Below the pieces are notes generated by a model. The model saw only the letters and a list, made by a program, of their open reading frames with translations, had not been told where the DNA came from and ran no database searches. Both the position numbers and the translations under genes were made by a program. This document shows, in pieces, positions 7,912 through 14,107 of a stretch of 21,911 nucleotides of DNA. Origin of the DNA: Asaia bogorensis (GTDB lineage Bacteria; Pseudomonadota; Alphaproteobacteria; Acetobacterales; Acetobacteraceae); NCBI GenBank assembly GCA_945871455.1, contig CAMBXJ010000013.1:1-21911 (forward strand), in the 5' to 3' direction. Numbering within the stretch: position 1 is the first letter of the stretch; each line of letters starts with the position of its first letter.

Positions 7912-8682
7912 TCAGTCGTCCTGCTTGCGCCGGCGTCGCGCGGACGTCGCATACAGGCCGGCGGGCCGGAAGTCCATTGTGTGCGGGGCCACGACAGTCT
8001 TGTGAAACGCGTTCCAGTCATCATCGGTCCAATCGGATGGGTCACCGATGATGTCTACGTTGTTCATCAGGGTCTCAGCGTAATGCGCACGTAAGATTGG
8101 CGTGACTTGTAGCAATGGAAGCTCAGCCCGAAGAAGAATCGGTATGTCTGTCTTCGTCAAGCGGACGTTAATAAAGAGCGGTCCAAACCACTTGTCGGTC
8201 TCGATAATTCCCTCGAAGTAGTCTATCCCCTGCGGCCGCGGGAAATTGGCCGGCTGGCGAATGAGAGTGCTCCATCCCGGCTTGGTGCGAACCACCCAGC
8301 CAGTCCAGATCTGGACGATGGCCGGCTCGATCGTGCTGAGCAGAAACGGCGGCGGATAGTTTGCGGCTTCGCCCGGCGCGATGGAGGCGAAATAGTCCGC
8401 GAAATCGGGAAATTGCGCTGATTTGAGCGGATACCACGTATCGCCGCCCTCAGGCGTCCAGAAGACACCCGTGCCGCCATCCCACATCAGGCTGAGGCCG
8501 ATCGGTGGGAACGCCCACCATCCGAACGCGGTGGCGGAGGTAAGCGGATCGCAGTACCGTAACGCCCTCGTCGGGATCAACCCGCCCGCCGCCCGATCCG
8601 CTCGGCGCGGTTCGGGGGCAGTGGGGATCAATCGATAGAACCGGAGAAGCGGTTCCTCGGGGTCGTTCGTCGGGTCCGACAA
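7912..8682 (-). CDS. DUF6065-like protein of unknown function
   Basis: No characterised function is known to me; the sequence resembles proteins that I recall as DUF6065. It has 256 residues, no signal peptide or membrane segment, and a basic C-terminal tail (RRRRK). Conserved-looking parts are GWWAFPPIGLSLMWDG (54-69), VQIWTGWVVRTKPGW (123-137) and YFEGIIETDKWFGPLFINV (155-173). The pattern from residue 127 to 195 (TG...P.G...R, then G-I-I-E-x-D, then a G-x-L-x-I-x-V strand and a late Q) recalls the core strands of dUTPase/dCTP-deaminase-like proteins; this is a guess at fold, not function. The start is a TTG two bases after the stop of the repeat-peptide gene, so coupled translation is likely. 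Base composition is less GC-rich than in flanking genes. Confidence 0.75.
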   Translation of the reverse strand: MSDPTNDPEEPLLRFYRLIPTAPEPRRADRAAGGLIPTRALRYCDPLTSATAFGWWAFPPIGLSLMWDGGTGVFWTPEGGDTWYPLKSAQFPDFADYFASIAPGEAANYPPPFLLSTIEPAIVQIWTGWVVRTKPGWSTLIRQPANFPRPQGIDYFEGIIETDKWFGPLFINVRLTKTDIPILLRAELPLLQVTPILRAHYAETLMNNVDIIGDPSDWTDDDWNAFHKTVVAPHTMDFRPAGLYATSARRRRKQDD

Positions 8683-8684
8683 AG

Positions 8685-8924
8685 TCAGGCCGTCCGCATG
8701 TCCTGGATATTCCCGGAACCGAGCTTCACGGCACCCTTATCGGAGATCGCGCGGGTCGGCAGCGCAACGCGCATGTCCTGGATGTTCCCGGAACCGAGCT
8801 TCACGGCGCCCTTGTCGGCGATCGCGCGGGTCGGCAGCGCGACGCGCATGTCCTGGATGTTCCCGGAGCCGAGCTTCACGACGCCCTTGTCGGCAATGCT
8901 GATGGGGGCGAGGGAGATTTTCAT
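8685..8924 (-). CDS. Small tandem-repeat peptide (three 25-residue repeats)
   Basis: The 79-residue product consists of a short leader-like segment, MKISLAPISI, followed by three near-identical repeats starting at residues 11, 36 and 61. Each repeat reads roughly DKGAVKLGSGNIQDMR followed by VALPTRAI; the third ends early in DMRTA. At DNA level the 75 bp period is nearly exact, indicating recent duplication or conversion. There is no signal peptide, cysteine or membrane segment. The ATG at 8924 has GGAGG eight bases upstream; an in-frame TTG five codons earlier overlaps that ribosome site and is unlikely to be the start. The gene immediately precedes the DUF6065-like gene. I do not recognise the family. 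The multi-copy layout resembles multi-core precursor peptides or multivalent binding repeats. Confidence 0.8.
   Translation of the reverse strand: MKISLAPISIADKGVVKLGSGNIQDMRVALPTRAIADKGAVKLGSGNIQDMRVALPTRAISDKGAVKLGSGNIQDMRTA
8695..8895. repeat. 75 bp in-frame direct repeats, about 2.7 copies
   Basis: Units begin at 8695, 8770 and 8845, each with CGCATGTCCTGGAT. The period of exactly 75 bases keeps the reading frame of the minus-strand peptide gene. Differences between copies are few and mostly silent, for example CTTATCGG against CTTGTCGG, which points to purifying selection or recent copying. The third copy is truncated where the leader begins. Confidence 0.93.
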
Positions 8925-8996
8925 TTTTGGATCCTCCAAGACCGACAGTTGTTGTTCGGTGATGGGCGGAGGCTAGGGCGCATCTCTCACTCTGGA

Positions 8997-9012
8997 TGTG
9001 ATTTACTTCACA
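8997..9012. promoter_or_regulatory. CRP-type binding site 1 (TGTGA-N6-TCACA)
   Basis: TGTGATTTACTTCACA carries both consensus half sites of cAMP receptor proteins with the correct six-base spacer. Its centre lies about 80 bases upstream of the ATG of the repeat-peptide gene (8924, minus strand), a suitable distance for activation of that operon. It sits in an AT-rich stretch next to a gene for a class III nucleotide cyclase. Binding by a CRP-like protein is inferred from the motif only. Confidence 0.6.
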
Positions 9013-9127
9013 CAATCAGAATTGACGCGATTTTTTCGCCATTCTACTTTCGATATGTTTTTTTGGGAGATATATCGGGCGATCAAGGCGTCCCTGGTCC
9101 GCCGAGCGAACGGCTGGTTTCACATTT

Positions 9128-9149
9128 TTCTGTGATCCGGATCACAGAA
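9128..9149. promoter_or_regulatory. CRP/FNR-family palindrome 2
   Basis: This is a perfect 22 bp palindrome centred at 9138.5 with core TGTGATCCGGATCACA. It matches the CRP consensus TGTGA-N6-TCACA fully and the FNR/FixK consensus TTGAT-N4-ATCAA at 8 of 10 positions. It lies between the divergent repeat-peptide operon and the cyclase gene, 239 bases before the cyclase ATG. Confidence 0.65.
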
Positions 9150-9255
9150 CGCGGGACGTTCCCCCGGTAGACAGATCTTCCGCCGGCCCACGGAGCGGGA
9201 GGTGGCGCGTCCGGGCCGGATCTACCGCCCGGTCATTACCCACGAACCCGCCGTA

Positions 9256-9283
9256 TTGCCCTGTTGGGGTCCAGTGATATAAG
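9256..9283 (+). promoter_or_regulatory. Possible sigma70-type promoter for the cyclase gene
   Basis: TTGCCC (9256-9261) and TATAAG (9278-9283) are separated by 16 bases, about 105 bases before the cyclase start codon. The rest of the gene-free region 8925-9387 is AT-rich compared with its surroundings, with T-runs near 9031 and 9059, and holds the two CRP-type palindromes; I see no gene in it. Confidence 0.35.
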
Positions 9284-9387
9284 ATGTCGATGTCGTGTTT
9301 TAGCGAGTGCCCGGTTAACGAATGCCCAGACTGGGCATTATTGCTAGCGAACCGGGCTGATCAAACGCCTGTGGCTCGAGTGCGGAT

Positions 9388-11226
9388 ATGGACATTATCC
9401 AAAGGGACGCGGAACCGTCGAGTCTTGAAGGATCGCCCGGATCGGGGCCGGTCAGTCGCCGACTTGCGGCCATACTCGCGGCTGACATCAAGGGGTACAG
9501 CGCCTTGATGAACGACGATGAGGAAGCCACCCACAGCCGCGTCGGCGTGGAAATGGACAGGCTGGTCCAGGAAATCGAAAAATCCCAGGGCAGCGTCTTC
9601 TCATTTGCCGGCGATGGGCTGATGGCCGAATTCCCCAGCGCGGTCGAAGCGCTGCGATGCGCGCTCCGTGTGCAAAGCGATGCCGCCAGGAGGTCGGCCG
9701 CCCTGCCGCCGGATCGGCGGATCGAGTACCGAATCGGAATCAACGCCGGGGAGGTCCTGGTCCAGCGCGGCCATACCGGCGGCAATGCCGTCAACGTCGC
9801 GGCCCGCCTGGAACAGATAGCCACCCCGGGGAGTATATTTCTCTCCGAAGCGGTCTACGATCAGGTCAGCCATGCCGTTACCGCCAACTTCAGCAAGATC
9901 GGGCAGCCGCAGCTAAAGAACCTGCGCGACCCGGTGGTCGTCTTCTCGATCTCGGCGGAGGAATGTCAGAGCTGGGCCGGCACCCCGCCAATCGTGAAAG
10001 CCCGGCCCGCGATCCCGCCGGCCAGTACCGCGGATCGGCGTGCGTCCCTGGCCGTGTTGCCGTTCCGCACGATGCAGGACGACGAAGAAGGGGACTATTT
10101 CTCCCAAGGAATCGTGGACGACATCATCCGGATTCTGGGCGGCCTGAAGGACCTGCTCGTTGTTTCCCGCAGTTCCACACTGGGATTCGCCCGCCTGCCG
10201 GTCGACCTACGGCGCATCCGCCACGACCTGGACGTCCGCTACGTCCTGCATGGCAGCGTCCGTCGCTCCCGCGATCGGCTGCGTATCTCGGTCGAACTGA
10301 ATGAGGCCGAAACCGCCCGGGTGATCTGGGCGGAGCGATTCGACGGCGGCATGGCGGATCTGTTCGACCTGCAGGATCGCATCGCCCTGCAAGTGGCGAC
10401 CGCCGTTGCGCCACAGGTGTTGGAGCGGGAGTTGCTGCGGATCGGCCGCCTGCGCCCCGACAGCCTGACCGCTTATGACCTGACCTTGCAGGCGCTGGAT
10501 CTGATCTACCGGACCGATCGGGCCTCTTTCTTCAAGGCGCGGGACCTGCTGCGCCAGGCCACGGAGATCGAGCCGACCTTCGGGCCGGCCCATTGCCATA
10601 CCGCGTATTGGCACGTCACCTGTATCGGCCAAGGCTGGTCCGATGATCCACAGGCCGACGCCCGCCATGCCGCGGTGTCTGCCCTGGCCGCGATCGAGCG
10701 TGACGGGAACGACGCGCTGGCACTCGCGGTTTATGGCCATACCCAGTCCTATCTGAAAAAAGACTACCGGACCGCGACCGAATTCCAGGAGCGTGCCCTG
10801 GCCGCCGGACCGAGCTGCGCCTGGGCGTGGAGCTTCAGCAGCCTGACCCGCGGTTTCATGGGCGATGCGGAGACCGCACTGGTCCGGGCGCAACAGGCGG
10901 TGCGGCTGTCGCCGATCGGGCCGGATTGCTACTGGCATGAGCATGTGTTGTCGCAAGCCCACTACATCAACGGCAACTATGAGGAAGCCGCCAGCTGGGG
11001 CCGCCTGTCCGCCGCGCATAACGGCACGCAGACGTCCAATCTGCGGACCCTGATTGCCAGCCTGGTCGTGCTGGGACGCCTGGATGAGGCGCGGGAATTC
11101 GCCCAGCAACTGCTGGAGATGGATCCGGATTTCCGCGTGTCCCGGTTCCGCAAGAACACCCCGTTGCGAGGCGCCATGCGGGATGAATTCGCTCAACGCC
11201 TGCGCCTCGGCGGTTTGCCCGAATAA
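9388..11226 (+). CDS. Class III adenylate/guanylate cyclase with TolB-like and TPR regions
   Basis: This 612-residue, probably cytoplasmic protein makes a cyclic nucleotide, most likely cAMP. The cyclase homology domain covers about 22-190. D33 (AADIKGYSALM) and D76 (FAGDGLMAEF) are the two metal-binding aspartates, and N136 and R140 (NAVNVAARLE) are the transition-state residues, so it should be active. Residues 218-345 (SLAVLPFRTM...YFSQGIVDDI...VVSRSSTLGF...VRYVLHGSVRR) match the TolB-like domain common in alphaproteobacterial cyclases and CadC-like regulators. The C-terminal half has TPR-like helices (for example 360-400, 430-470, 545-580). The ATG at 9388 has a weak GAG-type ribosome site. 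There is no membrane segment. Two CRP-type palindromes upstream suggest cAMP feedback. Confidence 0.9.
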   Translation: MDIIQRDAEPSSLEGSPGSGPVSRRLAAILAADIKGYSALMNDDEEATHSRVGVEMDRLVQEIEKSQGSVFSFAGDGLMAEFPSAVEALRCALRVQSDAARRSAALPPDRRIEYRIGINAGEVLVQRGHTGGNAVNVAARLEQIATPGSIFLSEAVYDQVSHAVTANFSKIGQPQLKNLRDPVVVFSISAEECQSWAGTPPIVKARPAIPPASTADRRASLAVLPFRTMQDDEEGDYFSQGIVDDIIRILGGLKDLLVVSRSSTLGFARLPVDLRRIRHDLDVRYVLHGSVRRSRDRLRISVELNEAETARVIWAERFDGGMADLFDLQDRIALQVATAVAPQVLERELLRIGRLRPDSLTAYDLTLQALDLIYRTDRASFFKARDLLRQATEIEPTFGPAHCHTAYWHVTCIGQGWSDDPQADARHAAVSALAAIERDGNDALALAVYGHTQSYLKKDYRTATEFQERALAAGPSCAWAWSFSSLTRGFMGDAETALVRAQQAVRLSPIGPDCYWHEHVLSQAHYINGNYEEAASWGRLSAAHNGTQTSNLRTLIASLVVLGRLDEAREFAQQLLEMDPDFRVSRFRKNTPLRGAMRDEFAQRLRLGGLPE

Positions 11227-11268
11227 GCCAAATCGAATAGGCCCAATCGAATAGGCCACCCCTGGTGC

Positions 11269-12702
11269 TCAGTCGCCCGACTGAGCCGCCCGGAAACCGC
11301 CCACACCGCGTTCGATATTCGTCACATGACGCGGCAGAAAGCCGGTCGGGTCCGCCACACCGCAGGCATGGGCGATGACCTCGACCTCCTCCCGCACCCG
11401 GATGGCATAACGGGCGACCCGAGCCGCCTTGTCCGTTGGGTCCAGGCCGGCAATCAATCGCTCCTTCGACGATGTCACCCCGGTCGGGCACAGGCCGGAC
11501 CCGCATTTCATCGCCTGGATGCACCCCAGGCTGAACATGAAGCCCCGCGCCGACGACACGAAATCCGCCCCCATGCACAAGGCCCAGGCCACCTTGTCCG
11601 GCGTGATCAGCTTGGCGGAGGCGACGATCCGGATGCGATCCTTTAAACCATGCCGTTCCCGCGCCGCGACGACATGGCGCAGGGCCTCGGTGATCGGCAG
11701 ACCGACGTAATCGATCAGCGCAGCCGGCGCGGCACCGGTGCCACCTTCGCCGCCGTCGACCTGGATGTAGTCCGGACAATGCTCCGGATGCGCGACGCAA
11801 TCGGTGAACCAATCGTCCAGGAAGCCCGGATCGCCGACAACGAATTTCACGCCGACCGGCTTGCCGGTGATCGTGCGGACCCGATCCACAAACGCGCCAA
11901 GTTCCTGAATATTGCCGATATCGAGGTGTCGGTTGGGGCTGATACTGTCCTGACCGACGGGGATTCCCCGGATGGCGGCGATTTCCGGCGTTACCTTAAT
12001 GCCAGGCAGGATGCCGCCCTTGCCGGGCTTCGCACCTTGCGCGAGCTTCACCTCGAACATCCGGACCTGGTCATGGGCGGCGATCTCTCGCAGCCGCCCC
12101 TCCGACAGATTGCCGTGCTCATCGCGCACGCCGTATTTCGCGGTTCCCATCTGCATGACGATGTCGCACCCGCCTTCCAGGTGGTAGGGAGATAGGCCCC
12201 CCTCGCCGGTCGCCATCCAGATGCCGGCGTGCCTGGCGCCGCGCGACAGGGCAGAGACCGCGGCATGGCTCAGCGCGCCGTAGCTCATGCCGCTGATATT
12301 GAACAAACTGGTGGCGACATAGGGGATACGGCAGGCGCCCGGCCCCTGCGTGACGCCGATCTGCTTGCCGGGGAACGGCTTCCTGTCCTCATCCAGCACC
12401 GGGAAGGCCGCGTTGCGAAACACGAAGCTGGGAACGTTTTCGCTGCCGAAGCTGGTCAGGTTGGACACGCCTTTGGCCGATCGATAGACCCAGGCGCGCT
12501 CCAGGCGGTTGAAAGGGCGTTCAGCCCAGTCCGGCAGGTATTGGTATTGCCGCATGTACTCACCCATCGTCTCGGCGAAATAGCGGAAATAGCCAAGAAT
12601 CGGGTAGTTGCGCAGGATCGTATGCGTGGTCTGCATGCGGTCGTGGATGTAAAGACCCACGAGCCCGAGCAACAGAATTGCGATGATCGATAGCGCAATC
12701 AT
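11269..12702 (-). CDS. FMN-binding glutamate synthase-family protein, membrane-anchored
   Basis: This is a 477-residue protein with the FMN/synthase domain of glutamate synthase large subunit but no glutaminase domain. Residues 1-19 form a single N-terminal membrane helix, followed by HDRMQTTHTILRNYP, typical of this stand-alone family. FMN and active-site segments include GMSYGALSHAAVSALSRGA (138-156), ATGEGG (164-169) and VDGGEGGTGAAP (315-326). C394, C400 and C405 (C-x5-C-x4-C-P) correspond to the 3Fe-4S ligands of GltB. Ammonia-dependent glutamate synthesis or another amidotransfer or oxidoreductase role has been suggested for such proteins; the true reaction is uncertain. It converges with the cyclase gene (42 bases between stops). 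Confidence 0.85.
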   Translation of the reverse strand: MIALSIIAILLLGLVGLYIHDRMQTTHTILRNYPILGYFRYFAETMGEYMRQYQYLPDWAERPFNRLERAWVYRSAKGVSNLTSFGSENVPSFVFRNAAFPVLDEDRKPFPGKQIGVTQGPGACRIPYVATSLFNISGMSYGALSHAAVSALSRGARHAGIWMATGEGGLSPYHLEGGCDIVMQMGTAKYGVRDEHGNLSEGRLREIAAHDQVRMFEVKLAQGAKPGKGGILPGIKVTPEIAAIRGIPVGQDSISPNRHLDIGNIQELGAFVDRVRTITGKPVGVKFVVGDPGFLDDWFTDCVAHPEHCPDYIQVDGGEGGTGAAPAALIDYVGLPITEALRHVVAARERHGLKDRIRIVASAKLITPDKVAWALCMGADFVSSARGFMFSLGCIQAMKCGSGLCPTGVTSSKERLIAGLDPTDKAARVARYAIRVREEVEVIAHACGVADPTGFLPRHVTNIERGVGGFRAAQSGD

Positions 12703-12875
12703 GGACTTCCCTTCCGATTGACGGACGTTTCGTATCGAGTCGTCCAGTCAGCCTGCTTTGGGTTACAGGAGTAACGCGGAAAGAGAGAATATTTCGCTAA
12801 TATTTACGCCGCCCCGCGCGACCGACCAAACAGGCGATCGACCGCGACGACCGGTGCGGCTTTTGGGTCGGCTGC

Positions 12876-13196
12876 CTATCGTCGCCGTCTGCGTGGCGCC
12901 ATGCTGCGGCCGGAGTCAGGATTGCTGTCATCGTCGTTCGGCCCGGACACAGCGGGGGAGGAAGGCGCCGCCCTTTCTGCATCCCGCATAGGGTCAACCG
13001 CCTCGGCCCGTCCGGGTTGACCCGTATGACCATAGTCGATCCGCACCGGAATCCGAGCAGGATTGGTGATCATGCCGGCGACGATCGCGATCGCATCGGT
13101 GCCATCCAGTGCCAGAACCGCTGGAATTTTGATCGTGTTGGATCGAATGAAGTTGTCGGTCGGGTCGCCGCCCGTCGGGCCGTTATCATTGTTCAT
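12876..13196 (-). CDS. Small protein of unknown function (106 residues)
   Basis: I do not recognise this protein. The open frame reaches to 13376, but the ATG at 13196 has AAGGAA eight bases upstream and gives a 106-residue product starting MNNDNGPTGGDPTDNFIRS. The N-terminal 20 residues are polar and probably disordered. The middle (22-55) is a compact hydrophobic segment reading IKIPAVLALDG, then IAIVAGMITNPARIPVRID. The C-terminal half is rich in Pro, Ala, Asp and Ser and ends in five arginines. There are no cysteines. It lies between pdxJ and the glutamate synthase-like gene, 97 bases after pdxJ and behind a hairpin, so it probably has its own promoter. The middle segment has a faint, unproven likeness to the repeat peptide at 8685-8924. 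Confidence 0.5.
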   Translation of the reverse strand: MNNDNGPTGGDPTDNFIRSNTIKIPAVLALDGTDAIAIVAGMITNPARIPVRIDYGHTGQPGRAEAVDPMRDAERAAPSSPAVSGPNDDDSNPDSGRSMAPRRRRR

Positions 13197-13252
13197 GATA
13201 CGTTCCTTACCATTGAGCCCAATCGAATGGCAAGCCCTTCTCGCACTCAATG

Positions 13253-13274
13253 GGACGCCCGCAACAGGGCGTCC
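13253..13274 (-). terminator. Hairpin after pdxJ, possible terminator
   Basis: GGACGCCC and GGGCGTCC form a perfect 8 bp GC-rich stem around the loop GCAACA, about 20 bases after the pdxJ stop on the minus strand. There is no long T-tract, so an intrinsic terminator is possible but weak. Confidence 0.4.
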
Positions 13275-13293
13275 GGCAACCCGAACGCGGCCG

Positions 13294-14052
13294 TCAGGGT
13301 CGCGTGCGCATGGTTGTCGTCCCCAATGCGCGCGCATAGGCCGCGACCGTGGCGGCAAATCCCATTTCCAGCGCATCCGCGGTCAATTCATGGCCGATCG
13401 ACGCCTCCGCCAGTTCCGGCACCGCCTCCATCAACGGCGGCAGATTGAGCAGATTAAGATCGTGCCCGGCGTTCACCACCAACCCAAGCCTGGCGGCCTG
13501 CCGAGACGTTTCGGCGATCGCGGCCAAAATTCCCGCGTGGTCGTTCTGGCGGAAGGCGGCCGCATAGGCGCCGGTGTAGATCTCCACCCCGTCGGCGCCG
13601 GACTCGCGCGCGAGCGGCGGCACGGCGGGATCAGGGTCGATGAACAGGATCACCCGGCACCCCAGCGCCTTGATCGCGGCAATCGAGGTCCTGGCCAAGA
13701 TCATCTGCTCGCCGATCAGTTTCCACCCTTCCTCCGACGTGAATGCGTCCGGTGCATCCGGCACCAAGGTACATTGCTCCGGCGTGGTTTCCCGCAGAAT
13801 CTCCATCAGGCGTTCGTCGGGGTAGCCCTCGATGTTGAATTCCGCGGTCGGGCGGTAAGGGTGCAGGACCGCCGCAAGTCCCGGGACGTCCGACCGGCGG
13901 ATGTGCCGCTCGTCTGGGCGAGGATGCACGGTCAGGCCCTCGGCCCCGGAATCAAGCGCGAGCCGGCCGAAATGCAGCAGGTCGGGCACCCCGGTTCGCC
14001 GGGAGTTGCGCAAGAGGGCGATCTTGTTGAGGTTGACGCTCAGACGGGCCAT
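13294..14052 (-). CDS. pdxJ: Pyridoxine 5'-phosphate synthase
   Basis: PdxJ condenses 3-amino-2-oxopropyl phosphate (1-amino-acetone 3-phosphate) with 1-deoxyxylulose 5-phosphate to make pyridoxine 5'-phosphate, the last ring-forming step of DXP-dependent vitamin B6 synthesis. This 252-residue TIM-barrel protein has LSVNLNKIALLRNSRR (4-19), TVHPRPDERHI (41-51) with H43, FNIEGYP (72-78) with E75, TLVPDAPDAFTS, and VNAGHDLN (193-200) with H197. The wording of these motifs (NLNK, HPRPDERHIR, NIEGYP, VPDAPDA, NAGHDL) is that of the Bacteroidetes-type clade rather than the VNIDHVATLRNAR/NLEMA form I expect in Proteobacteria. It lies 55 bases after the acyl-CoA synthetase gene, possibly in one transcript. 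Confidence 0.9.
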   Translation of the reverse strand: MARLSVNLNKIALLRNSRRTGVPDLLHFGRLALDSGAEGLTVHPRPDERHIRRSDVPGLAAVLHPYRPTAEFNIEGYPDERLMEILRETTPEQCTLVPDAPDAFTSEEGWKLIGEQMILARTSIAAIKALGCRVILFIDPDPAVPPLARESGADGVEIYTGAYAAAFRQNDHAGILAAIAETSRQAARLGLVVNAGHDLNLLNLPPLMEAVPELAEASIGHELTADALEMGFAATVAAYARALGTTTMRTRP

Positions 14053-14107
14053 GGGTTCTTACCAGTTCTGCGACACGGACGGAGCAGCGTAACGGCGGAT
14101 CGCCGAA

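Noticed and set aside
7794..8051. Plus-strand open frame with YCRDGSA/YCRGRGA repeats over the minisatellite
   Set aside because: It has no ribosome site and overlaps the end of the DUF6065-like gene; the repeats follow simply from the 27 bp DNA period.
11229..11256. Short direct repeat AATCGAATAGGC after the cyclase stop, with a similar AATCGAATGGC near 13220
   Set aside because: Only two adjacent copies plus one partial match of about ten bases; too little to call a dispersed element.
10207..11259. 350-codon minus-strand open frame opposite the cyclase gene
   Set aside because: The plus strand encodes a recognisable cyclase/TPR protein over the same bases; the antisense product is Arg/Gly-rich without family likeness.
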